Assembly: GCA_025359885.1 (NCBI GenBank)
Contig: JANYDG010000099.1
Span: 1-39,077, forward strand
DNA from: Acidobacteriota bacterium
Lineage (GTDB): Bacteria; Acidobacteriota; Terriglobia; Terriglobales; Acidobacteriaceae
Length of the DNA: 39,077 nt
Direction: 5' to 3'
Shown: piece by piece, positions 16,222 to 24,756 of the stretch
Position numbering within the stretch: position 1 is the first letter of the stretch
Layout: every line of letters starts with the position of its first letter
Notes under the pieces: generated by a model
Database searches by the model: none
Told to the model about the DNA's origin: nothing
The model's input: the letters and a program-made list of their open reading frames with translations, nothing else
Program-made: the position numbers and the translations under genes

Positions 16222-17943
16222 GTGATCCTCAAAGCCTTTGCCACAATGCGACCTGCCAGTCGCTATCTTATGCTGTGGCTGCTGCTGCCGACCCTCGCTC
16301 TCGGAGCGTTTGAGGGCTATTTTGGCCGTGTGCGCTACTCCGCAGACGCCCTCAATTATCTGAACATTGCCCGTGCCCTGCACGCCGGGGATTGGCGGCT
16401 GGCACTGAATTCCTACTGGGGATTGGGTTACCCGGCAATTCTGTCGCTGGTCACGCCGCTTTTTCCGGCGACGGCTGCCGGGGAGTGGTACGCAGTTCAC
16501 CTGGTTAACCTGGCCATCCTGGTCGCGACCTTCTTCAGTTTCTTTGCCCTGGTCTGGACATTTGCGACAGCCTCGACTTTTGCTGCCATGCTTGAGGACG
16601 CGGCTGCGGAGAGGCTCATCGTGCTTGGCGGGTTCGCGATTTATCTTTCGATCGAGCTGACGATGGACAATGTTTCTCGCGTGGGCCCGGACATGCTGGT
16701 GACGTGTCTGCTTTTCCTTGCTGTGCGGCTTCTGGTCCAACTAGAGCAGCAGGCCAGTGCTTCGCGGGCGATGGTGCTGGGGCTGATTCTTGGCGTTGGG
16801 TTTGTCGTGAAGGCGATTTTTCTTCCGCTGACACTTGTTTTTGCGGTGACCGGTGCGATTGCCTGCAGAAAGCAAAAGGGTGGTCTGACTGCCATCGTTT
16901 TGATGCTCGCTGCTGCAGGGGTATTTGCAATGCCGTACATTGCCGGGCTTTCGTGGTCGGCAGGACACTTCACCTACGGCGATGCGGGCCCGCTCAATTA
17001 CGCCTGGACCGTGAACAAGCTGGAGCCAGGCGGCTTGTGGCAAGGTGGGGGGCAGTACGGAACTCCGATTCATCCGGCGAAACAAGTGCTGGAGAGCCCT
17101 CGGGTTTACATTTTTGACGGGCCATTTCCGGTGACGTTTGCGCCGTTTTACAACCCTCCGTACTACTACGAGGGCTACCGTCACTTCTTTAGCCTGCGGG
17201 CCCAGGTGCATGAGGCTGGCGGGAATGTGCTGCGGCTGGCGCGGATTCTGATGCTGCAGATTTTTGTCTATGTGCTGGTTTTCTGCGGATTGCTTGAATT
17301 CAAGAGCGTGCTTGAAAATCTGCGCAAAGCGCTGGTCTTCTGGCCGGCGATGCTGATCTGTTGGGCGGGCATTTGGATGTACGTGCTGGTGTTTGTGGAG
17401 GCGCGCTACGTTGCCGCATTTCTGGCTATTTTGTGCGTTCTTGTGCTGCTGGCTCTCGCCGCGAATGCTGCGAAGCGTCGGGGCTACGGGCTCATCGCGC
17501 TCTTGCTGCTCGGCTGCGTTGTCACATTGCTGGCCAACCAGCATGATGCGGACCGGGATATGATCGGCCACCTGCGCCACCACCAGCACTTTGACAACAA
17601 TGACCAGTGGCTCGCTGGCCAGTACCTGCAACAAACGGGGATGCGGCCGGGGGACAAGGTCGCAGTGATTGCGGACCTGGTGACGGCTACGCGCAGCACG
17701 TGGGCCTATGTGGGCGGTCTGCGGATTGTTGGCATTCTCGGCGGCTCGCTGCTGGAGAGCCAGACGGTTGATTCCGATGCTTTCTGGCAAGCCGCTCCGG
17801 AGCGCCAGCGGCAGATTCTCGAAAGTTTTCAGAGTGTCGGGGTGCGCCTGGTGCTGGCAATTTCCAAACCAGAGACAGCGAATGCGCCCGGCTGGGAGCC
17901 GATTCCCGGCACTGCCTACTGGGTTTACCGCTTTGAAAAGTAG
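16222..17943 (+). CDS. Polytopic membrane glycosyltransferase-like protein
   Basis: 573 residues with about ten hydrophobic segments. The N-terminal part RVRYSADALNYLNIARALHAGDW carries an acidic residue in the first periplasmic loop after TM1 (YSADALNY), and is followed by YWGLGYPAILSLVTPLF. This layout is that of GT-C fold, lipid-linked sugar glycosyltransferases (GT39/GT83-like), where the Asp is the catalytic base. The soluble C-terminal domain (from about residue 440) is short. No specific acceptor or sugar can be deduced. The start is the GTG at 16222 with GAGG further upstream; an ATG at 16246 would still keep TM1. It follows coaD by 69 bases, possibly on the same transcript. Confidence 0.7.
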   Translation: MILKAFATMRPASRYLMLWLLLPTLALGAFEGYFGRVRYSADALNYLNIARALHAGDWRLALNSYWGLGYPAILSLVTPLFPATAAGEWYAVHLVNLAILVATFFSFFALVWTFATASTFAAMLEDAAAERLIVLGGFAIYLSIELTMDNVSRVGPDMLVTCLLFLAVRLLVQLEQQASASRAMVLGLILGVGFVVKAIFLPLTLVFAVTGAIACRKQKGGLTAIVLMLAAAGVFAMPYIAGLSWSAGHFTYGDAGPLNYAWTVNKLEPGGLWQGGGQYGTPIHPAKQVLESPRVYIFDGPFPVTFAPFYNPPYYYEGYRHFFSLRAQVHEAGGNVLRLARILMLQIFVYVLVFCGLLEFKSVLENLRKALVFWPAMLICWAGIWMYVLVFVEARYVAAFLAILCVLVLLALAANAAKRRGYGLIALLLLGCVVTLLANQHDADRDMIGHLRHHQHFDNNDQWLAGQYLQQTGMRPGDKVAVIADLVTATRSTWAYVGGLRIVGILGGSLLESQTVDSDAFWQAAPERQRQILESFQSVGVRLVLAISKPETANAPGWEPIPGTAYWVYRFEK

Positions 17944-17955
17944 GGTGGCAAATCT

Positions 17956-18381
17956 CTACATCTTCTTTTTTGGTGTCTCAATTTCGGCGAGCCTTGCGGC
18001 CAGCAGCTTTTGAATGAGGGCGGCGGGCAAGGGCTGGTCGGAAGGGAAGCGAATTGCGCCGCTTGAAGTAGCGTAGTTTGCAAGCTCAGCCTTGAGCGCG
18101 GTGATGACTCGGCCGCTCATGGGGTAGTAACTGCAGTGTTCCTTCCAGGCTCCATACGCGGCTACTGGCTTTTTCAAAATGAATGCTGGCAGGCCGTAGC
18201 TGAATCCTTCGGTTGCCTGAGGCGGCAGATATTTTCTGATTTCAGAGCGAAGGGCCTGGAGCGTGCTTTTCTGAGGTTCGGTCAATCTGGCAAAGTAGGC
18301 ATCGACCCGTGCCATGCCTTCTTCTGTGGGGGCTTCTACGCTGTTGGTTAACGATTGGTCAGACTTGCTGCTGGATGCCAT
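17956..18381 (-). CDS. DUF1801 family protein
   Basis: 141 residues, soluble. The core VDAYFARLTEPQKSTLQALR, GFSYGLPAFILKKPVAAYG and HCSYYPMSGRVI match the YdhG/DUF1801 family (a small alpha/beta fold, related to the frataxin-like iron-chaperone YdhG proteins). Its molecular role is not established. AGGAG is correctly spaced before the ATG. It is convergent with the membrane glycosyltransferase gene, whose stop codon is only 12 bases away. Confidence 0.88.
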   Translation of the reverse strand: MASSSKSDQSLTNSVEAPTEEGMARVDAYFARLTEPQKSTLQALRSEIRKYLPPQATEGFSYGLPAFILKKPVAAYGAWKEHCSYYPMSGRVITALKAELANYATSSGAIRFPSDQPLPAALIQKLLAARLAEIETPKKKM

Positions 18382-18462
18382 TTCGACTCCTGAGACACTC
18401 CATCGATACGACGCACTTTATGCGCGAGCCATGGCGCTTTTCGGAATGGCTTGAGGCCAAAT

Positions 18463-18494
18463 GCAAGAGCCTCTGAGTTTCCAGAGGCTCTTGC
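18463..18494 (-). terminator. Stem-loop downstream of the bactofilin gene
   Basis: GCAAGAGCCTCTG (18463-18475) and CAGAGGCTCTTGC (18482-18494) form a perfect 13-bp stem with a six-base loop. It lies 29 bases past the bactofilin stop codon on the minus strand. The T tract is weak (ATTTGG), so it could also stabilise mRNA. Confidence 0.7.
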
Positions 18495-18523
18495 GAGTGA
18501 ACATCTTACGGTGAGGCGAAGAT

Positions 18524-19030
18524 TCAGGCCTGAGCAGGTTTGGCTGGTTCTACAACCGCTGTTCCGGGCGTAGCGGGGGCTCCGGGCTTGCTTTCAGGCT
18601 TGCGAATATCGATGCCGCCCTTGAAAAAGGCGCCATCTTCGATGCTGATGCGTGCGGCGGTTACATCGCCGGTGAGTGCGCCTTCGCTGCGGATGTCTAC
18701 GCGGTCAGTCGCGGTGATGTTGCCTCGCACCTTACCGAGCACGATGATTTCGCGCGAAGTGATGTTGGCGGCTACCTGGCCATTGCGGCCGACGGTGACG
18801 CGGTTACCCGGCAGGTTGATTGTGCCCTCGACCTTGCCATCGATGAAGAGGGATTCGCTGCCACTGATCTCACCCTTGATGACGAGACCTTTGCCAATGG
18901 TGGCCTGGTCCCCGGTTGGGGCCGCGTTGCGCGTGGGCGGCTCATAGGTAGGGGCGGGGGTTGATGTTGGACGAACGGGCTCGGGTACTGGAGCCACGGA
19001 GGACGCTCCTGATTGACTTGGTTTCCACAT
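18524..19030 (-). CDS. Bactofilin (polymer-forming cytoskeletal protein)
   Basis: 168 residues from the ATG at 19028-19030. The protein has a proline-rich flexible N-terminal tail (VAPVPEPVRPTSTPAPTYEP), the bactofilin/DUF583 right-handed beta-helix core (IGKGLVIKGEISGSESLFID through GALTGDVTAARISIEDGAFF) and a short C-terminal tail. Bactofilins polymerise without nucleotide and scaffold cell-wall and shape factors at the membrane. The in-frame extension upstream (to 19201) lacks bactofilin features and I reject it. No peptidase or wall-enzyme partner is adjacent. It is divergent from the D-aminoacylase-like gene. Confidence 0.92.
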   Translation of the reverse strand: MWKPSQSGASSVAPVPEPVRPTSTPAPTYEPPTRNAAPTGDQATIGKGLVIKGEISGSESLFIDGKVEGTINLPGNRVTVGRNGQVAANITSREIIVLGKVRGNITATDRVDIRSEGALTGDVTAARISIEDGAFFKGGIDIRKPESKPGAPATPGTAVVEPAKPAQA

Positions 19031-19401
19031 AAGAATTCGAAGACTTCCTTTCCTGCTTAGTTCGAAATAAGGGCAGATGAAGCAGTTGGGCACCCAAACG
19101 AAACCAGCTCCCCGAAGTCTGATTTTTACCTGGGGCACATCTGAATCGCGCCTCTGACTTGGTTCGATTGTAGTCGCATGGGCGCGGGCCGGGCTTTCCA
19201 CTCCGCAGCGATAAATTCTGCGGCTGACTCAAGGCCGCCAATGGCAAACGCAAAAAAACGGCTGTTTGCACCATGGACAGGGCTCATTTCATGTTTTCCA
19301 TGGAAAAGCACTCTGGGTACCCGGACAGATTTTGGTGTGCTGAATTGCTCTCAAGGGGGAAATTTGCGATAGCCTTAGGCTTCCGGATCAAGGGAGAAAC
19401 C
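19031..19401. other. Divergent promoter region with a 14-bp palindrome
   Basis: 370 bases between the bactofilin and D-aminoacylase genes. No ORF with a ribosome site is credible. TTTTCCATGGAAAA at 19294-19307 is a perfect 14-bp inverted repeat about 95 bases before the rightward ATG, and could be an operator. An AGGGAGA ribosome site precedes 19402. Confidence 0.5.
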
Positions 19402-21099
19402 ATGCGCCGTATCGTCGCCGCTTCTGTTCTGTTTTTTGCTGCTTCCAGCTTTGGATATTCGCAGAACCTGCCCTCGCCGGCCGAGTCGTTTGACCTGGTG
19501 ATTATCAATGGCCATATTCTGGACGGTACGGGCTCGCCCTGGTACTCGGGGGAAATTGGCATTCGCGCGGGGCATATCGCGGCGATTGGCAACCTGGAAT
19601 CAGCGTCGCGCAAGCAGACAATTGACGCAGCCGGGAAGGTTGTGGCCCCCGGCTTCATCGACATGCTTGGCCAGTCTGAATCCACGATTCTCGTCGATCC
19701 TCGGCTACCATCGAAGATTTACCAGGGCATCACGACGGAGGTCACGGGCGAAGGCGGCTCGGCCGCGCCGCTGACCCCGGCCATGATTGCGGCTGACCAC
19801 GCCGATTACGACCATCTGAAAATTACCCCGGACTGGACGACTTTTCGCGGATATTTTGGCCGTCTGGAAAAGCAGGGCATGGGCATCAACCTGGCCAGCT
19901 ATGTGGGTGCGACATCGGTGCGTCGCGCTGTACTGGGTGAGGCAGACGTGCAGCCGACGGCGGTGCAACTGAAGGCGATGCAGGCTCTGGTGCGCGAGGG
20001 GATGCTGGATGGTGCGGTGGGCCTGTCTACGTCGCTGCAATATGCGCCTGCTCCTTATGCCAAGACTGAAGAAATCATTGCTCTGGCAAGCGAGGCGGGG
20101 AAATTTGGCGGCGTCTATGCGACGCACATGCGCAGCGAGGGTGATGCGGTGCTCGAATCGATTGACGAGGCTGCGCGCATTGGCCGTGAGGCACACATTC
20201 CCGTCGAGATATGGCATCTGAAGGCTGCGGGTAAATCCAACTGGGGCCGCATGCCCGACATCGTGGCCCGCATTGAAAAATACCGTGCCTCGGGCCTCGA
20301 CATCAGCGCCAATACGTATGCCTATCCTGCGTGGTTCAACACTTTTTCAGCGTTTATTCCGCCGTGGGCCCACGACGGTGGCGACGCAGCGCTGATCACG
20401 CGGCTGAAAGATCCGGCAATTCGCGCCAAAATCCGGGCCGACATGCTTGATGCAAAATCTGACTGGGACAACGAATGGCAGGAGATTCCAGGGCCGGAGG
20501 CGATTCAAATCGCGGTGGTCCAGAACCCTGAACTGGTGCCGCTGCAGGGCAAGCGCCTCTCGGAGGTGGCGGCGCTGTGGCACGAAGACGCGATCGACAC
20601 GCTTTGCGACATTCTCATCAAAGATCTGGCATTCACCGAGGTTGCAGTCTTTGGCATGGCGGAGCCAGATGTGAAGCTTGCATTGCAACAGCCGTGGGTC
20701 TCGATCGACAACGACTCGCAGGGGACTGCTGCTGAGGGCCTGCTTGGTTCAGAGCATCCCCATCCCCGGGCCTATGGTACGTTTCCGCGCATACTGCGCA
20801 AGTATGTTCGCGAAGAGCACGCGCTTACGCTGGAGGATGCGATACGGAAGTTCACCGCGCTGCCTGCGCAGCGCATGCGGCTGATAGATCGCGGTGTGCT
20901 TAAGCAGGGGATGTGGGCCGATCTTGTGATATTCGACCCGGCTGCGATCAGGGATTTAGCTACCTTTGAACAGCCCAACCAGCTTTCGCAAGGGATGGAA
21001 TACGTGCTGGTCAACGGAGTTCCGGTCATCGCCGGGGGCAAGATGACCGGGTCACTCCCCGGCAAAGTGCTGCGCGGGGCTGGCTACATGCAGCACTAA
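19402..21099 (+). CDS. N-acyl-D-amino-acid deacylase-like amidohydrolase, exported
   Basis: 565 residues with a signal peptide (IVAASVLFFAASSFGYSQ). The amidohydrolase fold is of the D-aminoacylase type: FDLVIINGHILDGTGSPWYSG, KVVAPGFIDM, GITTEVTGEGG, THMRSEGDAVLESIDEA and IWHLKAAGKSNWGRM. His242 and His272 are 30 residues apart, as in known D-aminoacylases. The first-strand HxH metal ligands are missing: residues 84-91 read GFIDMLGQ. The usual metal Cys of the GNCG motif is also changed (GEGG). One metal site is therefore probably lost or rebuilt. The likely role is removal of acyl groups from D-amino acids, perhaps from cell-wall debris, but the substrate is unknown. The last four bases overlap the convergent small gene at 21096. 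Confidence 0.82.
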   Translation: MRRIVAASVLFFAASSFGYSQNLPSPAESFDLVIINGHILDGTGSPWYSGEIGIRAGHIAAIGNLESASRKQTIDAAGKVVAPGFIDMLGQSESTILVDPRLPSKIYQGITTEVTGEGGSAAPLTPAMIAADHADYDHLKITPDWTTFRGYFGRLEKQGMGINLASYVGATSVRRAVLGEADVQPTAVQLKAMQALVREGMLDGAVGLSTSLQYAPAPYAKTEEIIALASEAGKFGGVYATHMRSEGDAVLESIDEAARIGREAHIPVEIWHLKAAGKSNWGRMPDIVARIEKYRASGLDISANTYAYPAWFNTFSAFIPPWAHDGGDAALITRLKDPAIRAKIRADMLDAKSDWDNEWQEIPGPEAIQIAVVQNPELVPLQGKRLSEVAALWHEDAIDTLCDILIKDLAFTEVAVFGMAEPDVKLALQQPWVSIDNDSQGTAAEGLLGSEHPHPRAYGTFPRILRKYVREEHALTLEDAIRKFTALPAQRMRLIDRGVLKQGMWADLVIFDPAAIRDLATFEQPNQLSQGMEYVLVNGVPVIAGGKMTGSLPGKVLRGAGYMQH

Positions 21100-21386
21100 T
21101 ACGCAACCAGATACTGCACGGAATAAGCCAGTACCGGCAACGAAGCGGCGACAAGCAAAACGATCAGGGCGAAGTAGGAAATCGACATGGCGTTGATGTG
21201 CTCGCGGAACATGTCGTGTTTGGCGAATTCGGCAGCCTGCAGGGGCGTTTGCTGCACGTCTTCGAGCAGGTCGCCGACGAAGGTGGCTACGGTGCCGGGC
21301 TTGGCGATCTTTTTTGCGCGTGGGGCTGGATGAAGCAGGCTGCTCAGCCCGTGGTGCGTGTGTGGTGTGGTGAATGTTGTTGCCAT
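21096..21386 (-). CDS. Small membrane protein, function unknown
   Basis: 96 residues. The N-terminal half is soluble with His-rich and basic stretches (HTHHGLSSLLHPAPRAKKIA); the second half has one membrane helix near the C-terminus (SYFALIVLLVAASLPVLAYS), so it looks tail-anchored. A strong GGAGGAG ribosome site is correctly spaced before the ATG, which is the main reason to accept it. Its stop codon overlaps the stop of the convergent D-aminoacylase-like gene by four bases. I recognise no family. The next small membrane protein gene lies 200 bases upstream in the same direction. Confidence 0.75.
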   Translation of the reverse strand: MATTFTTPHTHHGLSSLLHPAPRAKKIAKPGTVATFVGDLLEDVQQTPLQAAEFAKHDMFREHINAMSISYFALIVLLVAASLPVLAYSVQYLVAY

Positions 21387-21586
21387 CGTTCTCCTCCAGT
21401 CGCGGGCAGGTCGTGGTGACTGCCAACACGATTTCTGAAATTGAATCTAAAGTCACTGCGGGGTGGAGCGATGTGCTCGCCGTCACATCATAAAGAGCTT
21501 CAGAAATGAGTGGGAAGTTTCTACTTTTGCTGCTTGTTGCGGCGGCTGGCGCGAGCAATGAGCAGAGAACCAATGAGCTAATGAGA

Positions 21587-21865
21587 CTATTTCAAGTGGT
21601 GTGCGAAAACCGTGATTGCATTGATGGCAACGCCTATCACGAAGGCCACGAAAGCAAAGAGCGTAATCACGATGCCGATGAAATGCCTTTGAATCAGGAT
21701 ATCGCTTTGCCTGGCATCCACCCGCTCCCCGGAGTATTGAAAATGGTTGACTCCATGGCTGCCTTCGTCTGAAAGAGCCTCAAAGTAACGTTCATCCACT
21801 TTCTTTGGATTGCGCGACGGCTCCTGGTTCCCGTTCGGTTGCTTGTTCTGAAGAGAAGTAATCAT
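21587..21865 (-). CDS. Small membrane protein, function unknown
   Basis: 92 residues. The charged, polar N-terminal region (QNKQPNGNQEPSRNPKKVDE) is followed by one long C-terminal hydrophobic segment (FIGIVITLFAFVAFVIGVAI) and a short tail ending HHLK. GGAGG precedes the ATG by 7 bases. I recognise no family. It shares size, orientation and one C-terminal membrane helix with the gene at 21096, and the two may be a functional pair, but their sequences are not alike. It is divergent from rnr. Confidence 0.72.
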   Translation of the reverse strand: MITSLQNKQPNGNQEPSRNPKKVDERYFEALSDEGSHGVNHFQYSGERVDARQSDILIQRHFIGIVITLFAFVAFVIGVAINAITVFAHHLK

Positions 21866-21998
21866 GGTTATCCTCCAACCGTCAGGAAAATCGTTTGCTG
21901 TTCCGAAGCTGGCGCATGAGCCAAAAGAACCAGTCGCTGGGAGGGGTGGGCCCAGGTTTGGTTCACAGGAAGGGCGCGAAGTAGCCTAATCTGGATAG

Positions 21999-24683
21999 AT
22001 GACCGATCGAGAACTTCTTCGCCACATCAGCCGCGCCGCAGGGCAGAAGGCCGGCTACAAGCAATTGGTTCGTGAGCTCGGCCTGGGCGGTGGAGCGCAG
22101 CGCCGCGAGCTGCTGGCCCAGCTTGACCAGATGACGACGCGCGGCGAACTCGCCAAAGTCGACCGCGAACACTGGGCCATCCCGGCAAAGGCAGTTGAGA
22201 TGACCCGCGGTCCGGAAATCCGCCGCAGCGAGACTCGCGAAAACCTGGCCGCTGGGCGATTGGACCTGCACCGGGATGGCTTTGGCTTTGTGCGCCTTAC
22301 TCCCGGCCAGGCTATCCCGTCGGACGAAGATGTTTTCATCCCGCCGGACGAGATCAACGGCGCGATGCAGGGCGACCAGGTGCTGGTCGAGGTGAGCCCG
22401 CCGAAGCGCGATGGCCGACGAATGGGCCGTATTGCCCGCATTCTCGAGCGCAAAAATCCAACCGTCGTGGGCGTTTTTCATTACGCTCGCAAGGGTCGCC
22501 GCGGGGTCTTTTTGCCGGGCGAACATCGCGGCAATCTGGTCACTCCCTTTGACTCGCGCATGGCTCAGGCGATCCTGATTCCTGAGGGCGCTGAAGTGCC
22601 TGAGATCGCCGACTCAAGCAGGCATCGTGTGCTTGGAGCAGAGGCGCAAGCAGCCGCAGCGCATCATGAACACTTGGACGATGCGGACGAGAACCTCGAA
22701 GGTCTGGTTGTTGATGTTGAAATCACCAGTTGGCCCACGCCCACCAAGCCGGCCTTTGGCCGGGTGATCGAAATACTCGGTGCGCCGGACGACTTTGGTG
22801 TGGATGTTGAAATGATCATCCGCAAGCACCAGTTGCCCCGGATATTCCCTGAAAACGTGTTGGCCGAGGCACGCGCGGTGGCCCAACTCGACCAGGAAGA
22901 AGTGAGCCGCCGCGTTGAGCACGGTGGCGACTTCCGCAGCCTGCCCATCGTCACCATCGACGGCGAAACCGCCAAGGACTTTGACGACGCGGTGCTGGCC
23001 AGGGAGCACGCGGATGGGTGCTGGGATCTGCAGGTGCATATCGCCGACGTGGCGCAGTACGTCCGCCCCGCCACCGATCTTGATCTTGAAGCGCGCCTCC
23101 GCGGTACCAGCGTTTATTTTCCCGACCGGGCTATCCCCATGTTGCCGAACGAGCTGTCGACCAACATATGCTCGCTGCGCCCTGATGAAGACCGCCTGGT
23201 GCTCAGCTGTGTCATGCGCCTCACCGCCGAGGCCCGCATCGAGTCGTTTGAAATTGTCGAAGGCGTGATCCGCTCCGCCGCCCGCATGACCTACACCGAG
23301 GTGCACAACATCCTCGAGGGCGACGCGGCAACCCGCGCGAAATACGCTGCGCTTGTGCCGGGATTTGAAAAGATGAGGGACCTTGCCGGCCGGCTCAACA
23401 AGCGCCGCAGCGCGCGCGGCAGCATCGACTTTGACCTGCCCGAGCCGATCATCGAATTTGATACGGAGGGGCAGATGCAGGGCGTTTCGCGCGCCGAACG
23501 CACGTGGGCCAACCGGCTTATTGAAGAGTTTATGCTGGCTGCGAACGAATGTGTGGCCACCTGGCTTGAAGACCTCGGCGTCCCCTCCATCTACCGGATC
23601 CACGAGAAACCTGATCCCCGCCGCGTCGTCGATTTTGAAGACGCTGCCGCTGCTTTTGGCTATTCGCTGGGCCTTGGCGCGCTGCCGGTGAAGACTTTCC
23701 AGCCGAAGGGCGACCGCCGCGAACAGCAGAGGGGCGGCCACAATCAGCGTGACGCCAAAAAGTTTGAAGTGCCGGAAGACATTGCTGTGACGCCGCGCAT
23801 GTACCAGAAGCTATCGGCGCGGATTGCCGGCAAGCCGGAAGAGCGCATCCTCAGCTATCTGATGCTGCGTTCGCTCAAGCAGGCGCGCTACTCTGAGGTG
23901 AACGAGGGCCACTTTGCGCTGGCTGCGCCCAGCTACACGCATTTCACTTCGCCGATCCGCCGCTACCCTGACCTGATTGTCCACCGCATCACCAAGGCGC
24001 TGCTGCACGCGGGCGTTTCAGGCAAGGGAACGGTAGCAGAAGACCGTCACCAATCTCCGTGGACGCATAGGAACGAGGGCCTGGGCGCGAAATTTGGCAT
24101 CCGCGATCTGCGCGCGCCGGTGGCAGCAAGGCCGGCCCTGGCCATCACGCCGCCTATGCCCGTGGCCGAACTTGCCTCCATCGCCGCTGAAACCAGCATC
24201 ACCGAGCGCCGCGCTGCCGAGGCAGAACGCGAACTGGTCGAGTGGAAGAAGGTGCGGTTCATGCAGGACCGGGTCGGCGAAGAGTTTGAGGCGATGGTGC
24301 TCAACCCCGCCAAATACGGCCTTTTTGTCGAATTGAAAGACCTGTTTGTCGAGGGGCTGGTGCCGATTGAGACGCTGGTCACGGACCGCTTTACCTACCG
24401 CGAAAACACGCGCGAGATTGTCGGCGTCAACACTGGTCGCGTCTACCGGGCGGGAGACCAGGTGCGGGTGATTCTGGACCGGGTGCTGGCGCTGGAACGC
24501 AAGCTGCAGTTTGCCATGGTCGAAGACGTCCCACTGAAACTCAAGCAGGGGGGGACGAGGGCAGGCAAACCGCCAAAGAAAATCGCGGCGGTGAAGACCG
24601 GCAAAGCCAAAGCCAGTCGAAGACCTGCAACCCGGCCCAAGGGGAAGATCAAGTCTTCAAAGAAGGGCCGCCCGAGGAAGTGA
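21999..24683 (+). CDS. rnr: Ribonuclease R (VacB/RNase II family)
   Basis: 894 residues, long but within range. It is a processive 3'-5' exoribonuclease that degrades structured RNA. Parts in order: an N-terminal winged-helix-like region (LLRHISRAAGQKAGYKQLV), cold-shock/OB domains, the RNB catalytic domain with TIDGETAKDFDDAV and HIADVAQYVRP (the metal-binding Asp cluster), SYTHFTSPIRRYPDLIVHR, then an S1 domain (residues about 765-850), and a Lys/Arg-rich tail ending GRPRK as in RNase R. The key residues are present. A TAATCT -10-like box at 21987-21992 lies only 7 bases before the ATG and no strong ribosome site is seen, so the message could be leaderless. It is followed by the acquired ATPase cassette. 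Confidence 0.95.
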   Translation: MTDRELLRHISRAAGQKAGYKQLVRELGLGGGAQRRELLAQLDQMTTRGELAKVDREHWAIPAKAVEMTRGPEIRRSETRENLAAGRLDLHRDGFGFVRLTPGQAIPSDEDVFIPPDEINGAMQGDQVLVEVSPPKRDGRRMGRIARILERKNPTVVGVFHYARKGRRGVFLPGEHRGNLVTPFDSRMAQAILIPEGAEVPEIADSSRHRVLGAEAQAAAAHHEHLDDADENLEGLVVDVEITSWPTPTKPAFGRVIEILGAPDDFGVDVEMIIRKHQLPRIFPENVLAEARAVAQLDQEEVSRRVEHGGDFRSLPIVTIDGETAKDFDDAVLAREHADGCWDLQVHIADVAQYVRPATDLDLEARLRGTSVYFPDRAIPMLPNELSTNICSLRPDEDRLVLSCVMRLTAEARIESFEIVEGVIRSAARMTYTEVHNILEGDAATRAKYAALVPGFEKMRDLAGRLNKRRSARGSIDFDLPEPIIEFDTEGQMQGVSRAERTWANRLIEEFMLAANECVATWLEDLGVPSIYRIHEKPDPRRVVDFEDAAAAFGYSLGLGALPVKTFQPKGDRREQQRGGHNQRDAKKFEVPEDIAVTPRMYQKLSARIAGKPEERILSYLMLRSLKQARYSEVNEGHFALAAPSYTHFTSPIRRYPDLIVHRITKALLHAGVSGKGTVAEDRHQSPWTHRNEGLGAKFGIRDLRAPVAARPALAITPPMPVAELASIAAETSITERRAAEAERELVEWKKVRFMQDRVGEEFEAMVLNPAKYGLFVELKDLFVEGLVPIETLVTDRFTYRENTREIVGVNTGRVYRAGDQVRVILDRVLALERKLQFAMVEDVPLKLKQGGTRAGKPPKKIAAVKTGKAKASRRPATRPKGKIKSSKKGRPRK

Positions 24684-24756
24684 GAATTCACGCAACACGA
24701 TACCTTCGATACACTCAATGCATGTCTTTGACATACAAGGAATGCGAGGCTAGTCA

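Noticed and set aside
16741..17790. Long minus-strand ORF inside the membrane glycosyltransferase gene
   Set aside because: The plus-strand product has regular membrane segments and a sensible start; the antisense product is low-complexity Gln/His/Arg-rich.
22614..23741. Long minus-strand ORF (375 codons) inside rnr
   Set aside because: It runs antisense to the conserved RNB catalytic domain of RNase R and shows no protein features.
24728..24756. Promoter TTGACA for the ATPase gene
   Set aside because: TTGACA at 24728-24733 is perfect as a -35 box, but the -10 at standard spacing would fall right against the ATG with poor sequence (TAGTCA).
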